The notes below the pieces were generated by a model. That model made no database searches. It was not told the origin of the DNA and was given only the letters and a program-made list of their open reading frames with translations. The position numbers and the translations under genes are program-made. From Flavobacteriales bacterium (GTDB lineage: Bacteria > Bacteroidota > Bacteroidia > Flavobacteriales > Weeksellaceae), in contig CAAGLV010000129.1 of NCBI GenBank assembly GCA_900770875.1, positions 1 to 36,310 of the forward strand: a stretch of 36,310 nt of DNA. Direction: 5' to 3'. Below, one piece after another: positions 8,081-16,537 of the stretch; positions within the stretch are counted from its first letter, which is position 1, and each line of letters starts with the position of its first letter.

Positions 8081-8115
8081 AAAAAAATCCTCTGCTATTA
8101 ACAGAGGATTTTTTT
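8081..8115. terminator. Bidirectional terminator between dacB and the DUF6702 gene
   Basis: AAAAAAATCCTCTG pairs with CAGAGGATTTTTTT around a seven-base loop. A-tracts and T-tracts on both sides let it serve both convergent genes. Confidence 0.88.
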
Positions 8116-8125
8116 TATTTAACTT

Positions 8126-8602
8126 TTAAAAGTTAACTTTTATCATTTCGTTTTCTTTCTTAATGACTAATTTTTTACGGTTGTTTTTAATGTCGACACT
8201 AATAAAGTTTTGTTGATCATCGTAAACATCCATCAAAGGAGCAAATCTGATATCAAGATTTTCGATATCGTTAATTTTTTCAGCTTTCAGATAAACTCGG
8301 GTTGTTTGGTCGTTCGTCTGAAATCCATAATAAGCTAAATTAATAGGTTTTCCATTAATTTTAAGCGTAATCTTATTATTTAAATAACTTTTTAATTTAT
8401 TTTCAAAAGAAGATTTATTTACTGATTTTTCTCCTACTGCCTTTTCAAGACCTGCTGTATATAATCTTGATGTTAAGTTAAGCGTTCCGGTTTCAATTTC
8501 GTAATCAAGATTTGTATTGGATGTATGAAAGGGTTGTTGTCCAAAAACACAACTTGTAGATATAATTAATAGTAGGCAATAAATGTACTTCCAAAGTTTC
8601 AT
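8126..8602 (-). CDS. DUF6702-like secreted protein
   Basis: The 158-residue protein has an N-terminal signal peptide (about 1-21, ending SCVFGQ). It is followed by PFHTSNTNLDYEIETGTLNL, then LYTAGLEKAVG, and later KITLKINGKPINLAYYGFQ. This pattern fits the Bacteroidota DUF6702 family, small periplasmic or exported proteins of unknown function. The family assignment rests on remembered family features, not a search. It converges on dacB. An upstream terminator at 8673-8701 makes it a separate transcription unit from the membrane protein gene behind it. Confidence 0.75.
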   Translation of the reverse strand: MKLWKYIYCLLLIISTSCVFGQQPFHTSNTNLDYEIETGTLNLTSRLYTAGLEKAVGEKSVNKSSFENKLKSYLNNKITLKINGKPINLAYYGFQTNDQTTRVYLKAEKINDIENLDIRFAPLMDVYDDQQNFISVDIKNNRKKLVIKKENEMIKVNF

Positions 8603-8672
8603 TTGATAATTTTTTGATATTAAGCATAAATCAATTCTAATGCCAAATAATTAATGTTTATTTAAAATTTAA

Positions 8673-8701
8673 AAAAGAGTATTCCTACGAAATACTCTTT
8701 T
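8673..8701 (-). terminator. Terminator of the four-helix membrane protein gene
   Basis: AAAAGAGTATT and AATACTCTTTT form a stem with a seven-base loop, followed by T on the minus strand. It lies 23 bases past the stop at 8724. Confidence 0.8.
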
Positions 8702-8723
8702 AATGTTATTTATTTTAGTTGTA

Positions 8724-9140
8724 TTAGTTTAACCAAATACCCCAAGGTATTCTTGATAGTAAACAAGCCATTGCAACTAGTGCAAAAACTACTACAGACA
8801 TAGGTACAACTGTAGAACGTTTTAATTTTGCATTAGCAATTGTCATAAATGCAACTGCAGCAATCATCATCATTGGATGCTCTAAGAAAGTAAAACGTAA
8901 AATATCACTTTTCATAATATTTCCGGCTCCATCTAAAGCAGAAAAACGCATAATATAATATACTAAACCAACTAATAATTGTACGTGAAAGGCAATTGTA
9001 GTAAATAATCCGATTTTTTTAATTACGTTATCTGTATCTTTTTTAGATGTTGCGTAAATTAAAGTTGAGATTACAAAAATAACTCCCATTAGGATTACTA
9101 AATAGGCCCAACCGCTATGCAAGTTTTTGATAAATTCCAT
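8724..9140 (-). CDS. Four-helix integral membrane protein, cytochrome b-like
   Basis: The 138-residue protein has four hydrophobic segments, at about 11-30, 45-65, 85-104 and 112-130. Histidines sit near or in the helices (LHSGW, AFHVQLLVG, LEHPMMM). Similar flavobacterial proteins are often labelled cytochrome b or, wrongly, a ribosomal protein. Heme binding is possible from the His positions but not shown. It is monocistronic, with its own -7 element and terminator, and divergent from trmB. Confidence 0.7.
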   Translation of the reverse strand: MEFIKNLHSGWAYLVILMGVIFVISTLIYATSKKDTDNVIKKIGLFTTIAFHVQLLVGLVYYIMRFSALDGAGNIMKSDILRFTFLEHPMMMIAAVAFMTIANAKLKRSTVVPMSVVVFALVAMACLLSRIPWGIWLN

Positions 9141-9161
9141 TTATAATATTTTAATTCTATA

Positions 9162-9169
9162 CAAAAATA
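9162..9169 (-). promoter_or_regulatory. Promoter -7 element of the four-helix membrane protein gene
   Basis: The minus strand reads TATTTTTG, a perfect TAnnTTTG, 21 bases before the ATG at 9140. Confidence 0.5.
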
Positions 9170-9255
9170 ACAAACCTTTTTACATTTTGAGCATTTTTGT
9201 ACGAGTTTATCATTTTTATAAAAAATGGATGTTTTTAGTATTCAGTAATTTCTTG

Positions 9256-9263
9256 TAATTTCG
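9256..9263 (+). promoter_or_regulatory. Candidate promoter -7 element of trmB
   Basis: TAATTTCG matches TAnnTTTG at all but one position and lies 21 bases upstream of the trmB ATG. Confidence 0.4.
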
Positions 9264-9284
9264 CAACAAATTAATTAATCCGAA

Positions 9285-9962
9285 ATGGGAAAAGATAAAA
9301 TCAGAAGATTTAACGAAAACGAAACTTTTGAAAATGTAGTTCAACCAACGCGCGATGAAGCAATCAATAACTTTCCGTTAAAAGGAAATTGGAACAAGGA
9401 TTTTTTTAAAAACGATAATCCTATTGTTTTAGAATTAGGTTGTGGAAAAGGAGAATATACTGTAGCGATGGCACGTCGCGAGGCCAATCGTAATTTTATT
9501 GGTGTAGATATTAAAGGTGCACGTTTTTGGAGAGGTGCAAAAACAGCTTTAGAAGAAAATTTAACAAATGTTGGATTTTTAAGAACTCAAATCGAATTAA
9601 TCGACAATTTATTTGCCGAAAACGAAGTAAGCGAAATTTGGATTACTTTCCCAGATCCACAAATTAAATACCGTCGTACAGTTCACCGTTTAACTAATCC
9701 CGAGTTTTTAGCTCGTTACAATAAAATTTTAAAACCAGAAGGGACAGTTAACTTAAAAACTGATTCGGAATTTTTACACGGATACACACACGGAATGATT
9801 CAGTTATTAGGACATAAAGTCATCAAATCATCTCATAATGTTTATCATCCAGATAATCGCGAATTACCTGCGATTGTAACAGAAGTACAAACATATTACG
9901 AAGAAAAATTTAAGGCTTTAGGTAAAACAATTACTTATATCCAATTTCAGTTTAAAGACTAA
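9285..9962 (+). CDS. trmB: tRNA (guanine-N7-)-methyltransferase
   Basis: TrmB makes m7G46 in the variable loop of tRNA using S-adenosylmethionine. The 225-residue protein has the SAM-binding motif LELGCGKGEYT (49-59), the acidic loop FIGVDIKGARFWRGA, and the family hallmark FPDPQIK at 122-128. The C-terminal part contains VTEVQTYYEEKF. Length and motifs agree with the family. It has its own promoter and terminator and is divergent from the membrane protein gene at 8724-9140. Confidence 0.96.
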   Translation: MGKDKIRRFNENETFENVVQPTRDEAINNFPLKGNWNKDFFKNDNPIVLELGCGKGEYTVAMARREANRNFIGVDIKGARFWRGAKTALEENLTNVGFLRTQIELIDNLFAENEVSEIWITFPDPQIKYRRTVHRLTNPEFLARYNKILKPEGTVNLKTDSEFLHGYTHGMIQLLGHKVIKSSHNVYHPDNRELPAIVTEVQTYYEEKFKALGKTITYIQFQFKD

Positions 9963-9981
9963 TCCTCGTAAATTAAAATAC

Positions 9982-10009
9982 AAAAGCTAAGATTTTTATC
10001 TTAGCTTTT
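9982..10009 (+). terminator. Terminator of trmB
   Basis: AAAAGCTAAGAT and ATCTTAGCTTTT form a 12-bp stem with a four-base loop and a T-run, 20 bases past the trmB stop. Confidence 0.88.
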
Positions 10010-10063
10010 TTGTTTTTATCCCATTAATTCTTAGTATTTTGTTTTTGTAAAAACACTAAGAAT

Positions 10064-11521
10064 ATGAATTTAAAATCTACTTTTTTAGCTTTTATTTGTT
10101 TAGCAGCAATAAACGTTAAAGCACAAAATAAAGAAGGATTTATTTACGCATCGATGCAAGCCGAACATGCTATCGAATTAAAAAATCAGCATCCTTTAGC
10201 AATAGATATTTTAGCATCAAACAACGATTTAGCTACCGTTTATATCGATCCCGAAGTTGCACATTTATTACATCAAAAAATATTATCGCACGGACCAGGA
10301 TATCTATATCATTCGTCTTTAAACGAGGCGAATGCTTTATTAAATCGGCCAAATCTCGAAGCCAGAAATATTTTAAATTATACCATTACTGAACAAGATT
10401 ATGTTAATCAGATTTTAAATTCGGTTGATGGATCAAATATTCAAGCCACAATTTTAACGTTAGAAGATTATGGTACTCGCTATCATACCAATCCGATTGC
10501 AAATATTGCAGCCGACGAACTTTTGTTAAAATGGCAAGAAATAATTAATAATGCAGGCCGACAAAATGATGTTTCGGTTAGGCTTGTAACGCACGCAAAT
10601 ACACCAATGAAATCGGTTATTTTAACCATTAACGGAAACGAATTAGCAACGGAATATGTGATTATTGGAGGGCATTTAGATTCTACTGTTTTGCAAGAAA
10701 ATAAAACATTTGCGCCTGGTGCAGACGATAATGCTTCGGGAATTGCAACAATTACCGAAATTGCACGCGTTTTACTAAATCATAATTTTAAACCGCAGCG
10801 AACGGTAGAAATTATGGCTTTTGCTGCCGAAGAAATTGGTTTAGTAGGATCTAACGAAATTGCAACATCTTACAAAAACGAAAATAAAAATGTAAAAGCT
10901 TTTGTACAGTTTGATATGACGGCTTTTAAAGGTTCGCAAGACGATGTGTACTTAACAACGGATAGATACATTAATACGGATTTAAATTTATTTTTAATCG
11001 AATTGATGGAAACTTATAATCGTACCGGAAATCATCAATTTACTTATAATACAACAATATGTAATTATGGATGCTCGGACCATTATTCGTGGGCAACAAA
11101 AGGTTATGCGGCGGCTTTTCCGTTCGAGGCTTCTTTCGACGATTCTAGTCCGTTTATTCATACAACAACAGATACGTATCAAAATATTGGTAATACACCA
11201 AATCATGCGGTTAAATTTACAAAGTTAGGTTTAGAGTTTGTTGTAGAAGCTGCAAAACAAACCGAAACTTTAGGCGTTAAAGATTTATCTAGTGCTAATC
11301 AATTTTATGTAGATCATAAAAGTATAAGGTTTACAATTTCTTCTGCAAAAAAGTTAAAATCGGGAATTGTTTTAAATGTAAACGGACAAAAAGTAGCAAG
11401 CAAACAAATGCTAAATAATCAAGATAATATTAATTTATTTGGTTTGCCAAAAGGAGCTTATATTTTACTTTTAGAAACCGAATTAGGTGAGCGATTAACG
11501 CACAAATTTTTATTGAAATAA
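10064..11521 (+). CDS. Secreted M28 zinc aminopeptidase with T9SS sorting domain
   Basis: The signal peptide spans residues 1-20 (ending NVKAQ). A propeptide-like stretch precedes the M28 domain from about 130. Metal ligands line up with Aeromonas aminopeptidase: His204 (GGHLDST), Asp221 (PGADDNASG), Glu256/Glu257 (AAEEIG), Asp284 (QFDMT) and His366 (IHTTTD). Cys333 and Cys337 match the disulfide of that enzyme. The last about 80 residues form a type A T9SS domain (VLNVNGQKV, then LPKGAYILLLETE and final KFLLK). The enzyme should therefore cross the outer membrane by T9SS and be released or anchored outside, cleaving N-terminal residues from peptides. It is monocistronic and ends in a perfect palindromic terminator. 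Confidence 0.93.
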   Translation: MNLKSTFLAFICLAAINVKAQNKEGFIYASMQAEHAIELKNQHPLAIDILASNNDLATVYIDPEVAHLLHQKILSHGPGYLYHSSLNEANALLNRPNLEARNILNYTITEQDYVNQILNSVDGSNIQATILTLEDYGTRYHTNPIANIAADELLLKWQEIINNAGRQNDVSVRLVTHANTPMKSVILTINGNELATEYVIIGGHLDSTVLQENKTFAPGADDNASGIATITEIARVLLNHNFKPQRTVEIMAFAAEEIGLVGSNEIATSYKNENKNVKAFVQFDMTAFKGSQDDVYLTTDRYINTDLNLFLIELMETYNRTGNHQFTYNTTICNYGCSDHYSWATKGYAAAFPFEASFDDSSPFIHTTTDTYQNIGNTPNHAVKFTKLGLEFVVEAAKQTETLGVKDLSSANQFYVDHKSIRFTISSAKKLKSGIVLNVNGQKVASKQMLNNQDNINLFGLPKGAYILLLETELGERLTHKFLLK

Positions 11522-11522
11522 A

Positions 11523-11548
11523 AAAAGGAACTCAATTGAGTTCCTTTT
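11523..11548. terminator. Perfect-palindrome bidirectional terminator
   Basis: This 26-bp perfect palindrome starts AAAAGGAACTCAA and mirrors itself exactly. It lies between the convergent M28 peptidase and UMP synthase genes and can end transcription from both sides. Confidence 0.87.
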
Positions 11549-11570
11549 CAGTTATGGTTAAATCTTTCGA

Positions 11571-12926
11571 TTAGTCATTTAAGCTTTGTAAGTAAGATAC
11601 CCAACCTAAAGTTTGGTATTCTTTAGCTGCAGTTTTAACATCTGCTGCTTTGTAAATTCCACGACCAACAATCATAAAATCTGTGTGATAATTTTTGAAA
11701 ACTAATTCAGGCGTATTGTATTGTTGTCCTTTACTATCTCCAGTCGAAGAAATGTTAACTCCAGGCGTAAATAATAATAAGTTGTCTGGAATTTGACGTT
11801 GAGCAACTGCTCCTAAAACGTTCCCAGATTCTTCTGATACATTAATTGCTTTTGTAAAGTAATAATCGTCTGTTAAAGTTCCTTTCGAAGACATTTCTAC
11901 AATTGTAATAACACCTGTGTTTTCGAAAACTTTTAAAGAATCTAAACCACCAATTGGATGCACAGTAACTAAATCTGCCCAATCAGAGATTTTGTAAATC
12001 GATTTTTTAAATTGTAATTCTTGTGTATTACCGATATCACCAAATTTACGGTCTTCGAATAATAAGAATTCTTTTTCGCGTGCAATTTTCTTTAATTCAA
12101 CAATTAAATTATCCGAGAAATCCTGAATAATATCCGAGTGTAATTTTAAAGCCACAATGTGCTCACCAACTTTATTTGCAAAATCGATAATTTCTTCGGT
12201 TGTAATTAAATCGGCAGAAGCAATTAAATTAGATTGTTTTCTTAAAGCTAACTCAACTAAACGTTTTCCTACAGGATGAACAATTTTTTTGTCTTCTAAA
12301 GCAATACGTTTTTTCGCCGGAGCAGCTTCTGGTGGTAAAGCTAAGAAATCTTTAATTTTCTTTGCTTCGTCATCACTTAAACGGTGATATTTATGTAAGA
12401 TATCGATTACTTCGTTAATTGTAAATAAAGTACGAACGTTGTAACCTTGTTCTTTTAATTTTTCAGTTCCACCTTGTTCACGATCTAGTACAACAACTAA
12501 ATCTTTAACTTTTAAACCTTCTCTTTCAACTTGATCAATTGTTTCTAATAACGATTGTCCAGATGTAATTACGTCTTCTACTAATAAACAAGATTGTCCA
12601 ATTTCAAAAACACCTTCAACCATTTTTTTTGTTCCATAACCTTTATTTTCTTTACGTTTAATAATTAAAGGAATGTTACAAGTTAAACTCATCGTAGTAG
12701 CCATTGGTAAAGCTGCGTAAGGTACACCACAAATTAAATCGTATTGTATATCGTCAACTAAATCTAATAAATTATTGGCTAATGTTTTAAGTAATTGAGG
12801 GCTTGAAGCTAACGGTCTTAAATCTACGTAGAATGGCGATTCTATCCCGCTTTTTAAAGTAAAGTTTCCAAATTTAATAATCCCAAGCTCGTAAGCTTTT
12901 AATAAGAAATCTTCGCGTTGTTGCAT
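11571..12926 (-). CDS. pyrEF: Bifunctional UMP synthase: orotate phosphoribosyltransferase - OMP decarboxylase fusion
   Basis: One 451-residue chain carries the last two steps of de novo pyrimidine synthesis (orotate to OMP to UMP). Residues 1-195 are OPRT with the PRPP loop LLVEDVITSG (114-123) and GYGTKK. A Pro/Ala/Lys linker (LPPEAAPAKK, 197-206) joins a C-terminal OMPDC. The catalytic set is Lys261 (KLHSD), Asp292, Lys294 and Asp297 in FEDRKFGDIGNT, the eukaryote-type signature. Domain order and OMPDC type resemble animal and plant UMPS. The coding frame is continuous, so it is a real fusion here. The gene is monocistronic with a very short leader, divergent from nadA. Confidence 0.95.
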   Translation of the reverse strand: MQQREDFLLKAYELGIIKFGNFTLKSGIESPFYVDLRPLASSPQLLKTLANNLLDLVDDIQYDLICGVPYAALPMATTMSLTCNIPLIIKRKENKGYGTKKMVEGVFEIGQSCLLVEDVITSGQSLLETIDQVEREGLKVKDLVVVLDREQGGTEKLKEQGYNVRTLFTINEVIDILHKYHRLSDDEAKKIKDFLALPPEAAPAKKRIALEDKKIVHPVGKRLVELALRKQSNLIASADLITTEEIIDFANKVGEHIVALKLHSDIIQDFSDNLIVELKKIAREKEFLLFEDRKFGDIGNTQELQFKKSIYKISDWADLVTVHPIGGLDSLKVFENTGVITIVEMSSKGTLTDDYYFTKAINVSEESGNVLGAVAQRQIPDNLLLFTPGVNISSTGDSKGQQYNTPELVFKNYHTDFMIVGRGIYKAADVKTAAKEYQTLGWVSYLQSLND

Positions 12927-12942
12927 TTGTGTAATGTTTGAG

Positions 12943-12950
12943 CAAAGTTA
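12943..12950 (-). promoter_or_regulatory. Promoter -7 element of the UMP synthase gene
   Basis: The minus strand reads TAACTTTG, a perfect TAnnTTTG, with 16 bases to the ATG. The predicted leader is only about ten bases. Confidence 0.55.
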
Positions 12951-13046
12951 ATAGCTTCGCAATACATTACCAATTTTATTAAGCATAGATTTATAAATAT
13001 TTATAATTTCAATTTAAAACGCTCATATTTTGTGGGATAGAATGTT

Positions 13047-13054
13047 TATTTTTG
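13047..13054 (+). promoter_or_regulatory. Promoter -7 element of the nadA operon
   Basis: TATTTTTG matches TAnnTTTG exactly. Transcription would begin near 13060, leaving a leader of about 54 bases that contains the palindrome at 13071-13088. Confidence 0.55.
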
Positions 13055-13070
13055 ACTCCGAATAAATAAA

Positions 13071-13088
13071 ATAGATTGTACAATCTAT
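13071..13088. promoter_or_regulatory. Perfect 18-bp palindrome, candidate operator for NAD biosynthesis
   Basis: ATAGATTGTACAATCTAT is its own reverse complement. It lies just downstream of the nadA -7 element and 25 bases before the ATG, the right place for a dimeric repressor to block transcription. It has no T-run and no loop, so a terminator is unlikely. The regulator is not in this window and I do not assign it. Confidence 0.55.
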
Positions 13089-13113
13089 CAATGGAATAAT
13101 TATATAAAATACT

Positions 13114-14118
13114 ATGTTGACTTTAGATCAGGCAATTCAAAATTTAGATCAAAAAGGATTTTTAAATCTAGAAATTCCTAAAGGAATTGATTTAGTGGAG
13201 GAAATAAATAAATTACGTAAAGAAAAAAATGCAGTCATTTTAGCGCATTATTACCAATCGGGCGAAATTCAAGATTTAGCCGATTATTTAGGTGATTCTT
13301 TACAATTGGCTCGTGCCGCAGCAAAAACAGAAGCCGACATGATTGTTTTTTGTGGTGTACATTTTATGGCCGAAGCTGCAAAAATTTTAAATCCAACTAA
13401 AAAAGTTGTTTTACCAGATACTAAAGCAGGATGCTCGTTGGCTGACTCTTGCTCGGCAGAAGGTTTACGTGGTTTACGCGAAAAACATCCCAATGCGATT
13501 GTGGTTAGTTACATTAATTGTGATGCTGGTGTAAAAGCCGAATCAGATATTATTGTTACATCTTCTAATGCCGAAGAAATTATCAATTCGTTACCAAAAG
13601 AGCAAGAAATTATTTTTGCGCCCGATCGTAATTTAGGTCGTTACTTAAATCAAGTTTGTAACCGAAATATGATTCTTTGGGATGGAGCTTGTATTGTGCA
13701 CGAAGCTTTTTCTTTAGAACGTATCGCAGAGCAAATGGCAAAATATCCAAAGGCAAAATTAATAGCGCATCCAGAGGCACAAGAAGATGTATTAAAATTC
13801 GCACATTACATTGGTTCAACTTCTCGTTTATTAGATTATGTTGTAGAAAATGAGGCTGAAGAATTTATTGTAGCAACAGAAGAAGGCATTTTACATGAGA
13901 TGCAAAAATTAGCACCAAATAAAAAATTAATTCCAGCATTGGTACAAGACGAATCGTGTAATTGTTCGGAATGTTTTTACATGAAATTATCAACTTTAGA
14001 AAAGTTATATTTATGTATGAAATACGAATTGCCAGAAATTACGATGGAAGAAGAATTACGCATAAAAGCATTAGCATCGATTAATCGAATGCTAGAACTT
14101 TCTGAAAAAATTAAATAA
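13114..14118 (+). CDS. nadA: Quinolinate synthase
   Basis: NadA condenses iminoaspartate with dihydroxyacetone phosphate to give quinolinate using an oxygen-sensitive [4Fe-4S] cluster. The 334-residue protein has the three internally related domains of the family. The expected cluster cysteines are Cys80 (FCGVHFM), Cys193 (DGACIVHE) and Cys287 (CNCSECFYM). LAHYYQ near residue 43 and GCSLADSC at 106-113 are also typical. It is the first gene of nadA-nadB-X-nadC. Its TAA overlaps the nadB ATG by one base (TAATG), so translation is probably coupled. Confidence 0.97.
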   Translation: MLTLDQAIQNLDQKGFLNLEIPKGIDLVEEINKLRKEKNAVILAHYYQSGEIQDLADYLGDSLQLARAAAKTEADMIVFCGVHFMAEAAKILNPTKKVVLPDTKAGCSLADSCSAEGLRGLREKHPNAIVVSYINCDAGVKAESDIIVTSSNAEEIINSLPKEQEIIFAPDRNLGRYLNQVCNRNMILWDGACIVHEAFSLERIAEQMAKYPKAKLIAHPEAQEDVLKFAHYIGSTSRLLDYVVENEAEEFIVATEEGILHEMQKLAPNKKLIPALVQDESCNCSECFYMKLSTLEKLYLCMKYELPEITMEEELRIKALASINRMLELSEKIK

Positions 14119-15674
14119 TGCAAGATGTATTAGTGATAGGTTCTGGTATTGCCGGATTATCTTATGCTTTAAAAATTGCAGTTCGTAATCCACAAGCAAA
14201 CATTACCATTGTAACCAAGGCCAACGAAGACGAAACCAATACAAAATATGCACAAGGTGGCGTTGCTGTTGTTAGCGATTTTATAAACGATAGTTTCGAG
14301 AAGCACATCGAAGATACTTTACGTGCCGGAGATGGCGAATGTGGAAGAGAAGCTGTTGAAGTTGTTGTTCGCGAAGCGCCCGAGCGTATCAACGAAATTG
14401 TAAATTGGGGTGTTCGTTTTGATAAAAACGAAGAAGGAATTTATGATTTAGGTCGCGAAGGTGGCCATACCGAAAATCGAATCGTTCATCATAAAGATAT
14501 TACAGGTTGGGAAATTGAGCGTGCTTTATTAAAAGCCATCGAAAATCAACCCAATATAAAAATGTTAACGCATCATTTTGTTGTCGATTTAATTACAGAG
14601 CATCATTTAGGGAAAAAACAAACTGATGAGGTTACTTGTTTTGGTGCTTATATTTTAGATTTAGCAACCAATCAAACGCATCGTTACCTAGCCAAAGTTA
14701 CGTTGTTGGCAACAGGCGGAACAGGTCATGTTTATAAAAATACAACCAATCCAATTATTGCAACAGGAGACGGAATTGCTTTAGCAACGCGCGCAGGAGC
14801 TCAAGTTAGCGGAATGCAATATATTCAGTTTCACCCAACTGCTTTTTATAGCCCGTTCGATGGTCAGTTGTTTTTAATCTCAGAAGCAGTTCGTGGATTC
14901 GGAGCAAAATTAAGAACAACGGATGGTAAATTATTTATGCATAAATACGACGAACGCGAGGAATTAGCTTCTCGTGATATTGTAGCGCGTGCAATAGATA
15001 ACGAAATGAAATTGCGTGGTGATGATTTTGTTTACATTGATTGTCGTCATCTCGACCAAGAGAAATTTTTAGCTCATTTCCCTAATATTTACGAAAAATG
15101 CAAAAGCGAAGGTTACGATATGTTTACCGAATTAGTTCCGGTTGTGCCTGCTTCGCATTATTTATGTGGTGGAATTGATGTTGATTTAGACGGAAAAACA
15201 TCGGTAGATAATTTATTTGCCGTTGGCGAATGTTCAAATACAGGTTTGCATGGTGCCAATCGTTTGGCGTCGAATTCGTTGTTAGAAGCGATGGTTTTTG
15301 GACATCGTGCCGCAATGGAAACAATCGATTTATTAGCTAAAAATGATTTTGAGATTAATCATCATCAGTTTCCAGAATGGAATGCCGAAGGAATGAAACC
15401 GCAAGAAGAATTGGTTTTAATTTCGTATTTGCGTAAACAATTACAAGCGATGATGAGCGAATTAGTTGGGATTGTTCGTAGCAACGAGCGTTTAGCAATA
15501 GCTCAAATTCGTATACGCGAAATCGATAGAATGGTGAAAGAAATTTATAATTTTTCGATTATTTCGACTAAATTACTCGAATTAAGAAATCTTGTAAATG
15601 TAGCACAATTGATCATCGATCAAAGCGTTAATCAACAAGAGAACAAAGGAACTTTTTACAATAAAGATTTATAA
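14118..15674 (+). CDS. nadB: L-aspartate oxidase
   Basis: NadB oxidises L-aspartate to iminoaspartate with FAD, the first step of NAD synthesis, and passes it to NadA. The 518-residue protein begins with the Rossmann motif VIGSGIAGLSYA (5-16). It also shows TKYAQGGVAVV, GREGGHTENRIVHHKD, the active-site region QFHPTAFY, and the FAD-proximal GECSNTGLHGANRLASNS. Length is normal for the family. The start overlaps the nadA stop by one base, and the next gene begins one base after its stop. Confidence 0.97.
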   Translation: MQDVLVIGSGIAGLSYALKIAVRNPQANITIVTKANEDETNTKYAQGGVAVVSDFINDSFEKHIEDTLRAGDGECGREAVEVVVREAPERINEIVNWGVRFDKNEEGIYDLGREGGHTENRIVHHKDITGWEIERALLKAIENQPNIKMLTHHFVVDLITEHHLGKKQTDEVTCFGAYILDLATNQTHRYLAKVTLLATGGTGHVYKNTTNPIIATGDGIALATRAGAQVSGMQYIQFHPTAFYSPFDGQLFLISEAVRGFGAKLRTTDGKLFMHKYDEREELASRDIVARAIDNEMKLRGDDFVYIDCRHLDQEKFLAHFPNIYEKCKSEGYDMFTELVPVVPASHYLCGGIDVDLDGKTSVDNLFAVGECSNTGLHGANRLASNSLLEAMVFGHRAAMETIDLLAKNDFEINHHQFPEWNAEGMKPQEELVLISYLRKQLQAMMSELVGIVRSNERLAIAQIRIREIDRMVKEIYNFSIISTKLLELRNLVNVAQLIIDQSVNQQENKGTFYNKDL

Positions 15675-15675
15675 A

Positions 15676-16536
15676 ATGAGTATTAGAAAATTGATAACAG
15701 CTGCTGCAATAATGGTATTTTCTGTCGCGAATGCGCAATCCGAAAAAATTAAAAAAATGCCAGTATTTATTGGTTGCGAACAATTTTCTACAAATGATGA
15801 TTTAAAAAACTGCTTCAATAAAAAAATAGGAACTCAAATTCAGCAAGAAATCGAATTCTTATCTAATATTGCGGATTATCTGCACATGGGCGATTCGTAT
15901 TCGAAATTAAAATTTACAGTTTCTAAAGAAGGTAAATTTATAAATCCTGAAGTAGAAGGAATTAATCCTATTTTTAACAGTTTTGTTTGGTCGAGCATTA
16001 TAATTTTGCAAAATAAATTAGACCAAAATGGTTTAAGCTTAAAACCAGGATTAGATCAAAAAAATAAACCAATGAATGTTACATTGGCAATTCCGGTTCG
16101 TTTTAAATCCGAAAAAAATCAAGACGATTATGCTAAATTTCCGGCAAACGATCGCGTGTTATTTACCATTGATTTTGAAGACGAAATTATCGAAATCAGA
16201 CTTAATAAAGATTTCGAAATTAAAACTTACGGAATTGATGGTGAAAGAGAGTTTTATTTAGGGAAATACAATAATCTTTTTGAGCTTACAACTGTAGAAC
16301 CTTACGAATCGAATATCAATCGCTATTTTGCATCTTCTTATACACCAATTACAAAAGGTAAAATAGATGGTAAAGAGTATATTGTGCGAATGAAAAATTT
16401 CTTTAGCAACAATCCTTCAGACGAACTTTTAATTGAGGTGATTTGCGAAGAAGGTGATACATGGACCGAATATTATGCCTACAAAACAAAAGAAGAGTTT
16501 AATCAATCAAAATTTGCTCAATTAACCTACAGATAA
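15676..16536 (+). CDS. Secreted TonB-C-terminal-domain-like protein, copy 1 (inside nad operon)
   Basis: I know no function for this 286-residue protein. Residues 1-21 are a signal peptide (ending VANAQ). Then come MPVFIGCEQ and a second Cys 12 residues on (Cys34, Cys46), and a region (about 49-144) with the pattern of Bacteroidota TonB C-terminal domains: a start like the TonB PxYPGCE box, a strand-Gly-strand core (FTVSKEGKF), and a final strand AIPVRF. It lacks the TonB membrane anchor and Pro-rich linker. The remaining about 130 residues hold two copies of a short aromatic motif (197-210, 269-280). Copies 2 and 3 at 17474-19112 share all of this. It starts one base after nadB and stops one base before nadC, so it is made with the NAD enzymes. 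Confidence 0.85.
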   Translation: MSIRKLITAAAIMVFSVANAQSEKIKKMPVFIGCEQFSTNDDLKNCFNKKIGTQIQQEIEFLSNIADYLHMGDSYSKLKFTVSKEGKFINPEVEGINPIFNSFVWSSIIILQNKLDQNGLSLKPGLDQKNKPMNVTLAIPVRFKSEKNQDDYAKFPANDRVLFTIDFEDEIIEIRLNKDFEIKTYGIDGEREFYLGKYNNLFELTTVEPYESNINRYFASSYTPITKGKIDGKEYIVRMKNFFSNNPSDELLIEVICEEGDTWTEYYAYKTKEEFNQSKFAQLTYR

Positions 16537-16537
16537 A

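Noticed and set aside
8126..8602. DUF6702-like protein as a lipoprotein
   Set aside because: The Cys near the signal peptide end lacks a good lipobox; cleavage after VFG-type residues by signal peptidase I is more likely.
13071..13088. nadA leader palindrome as a transcription terminator or attenuator
   Set aside because: There is no loop and no T-run after it; an operator is the better reading.
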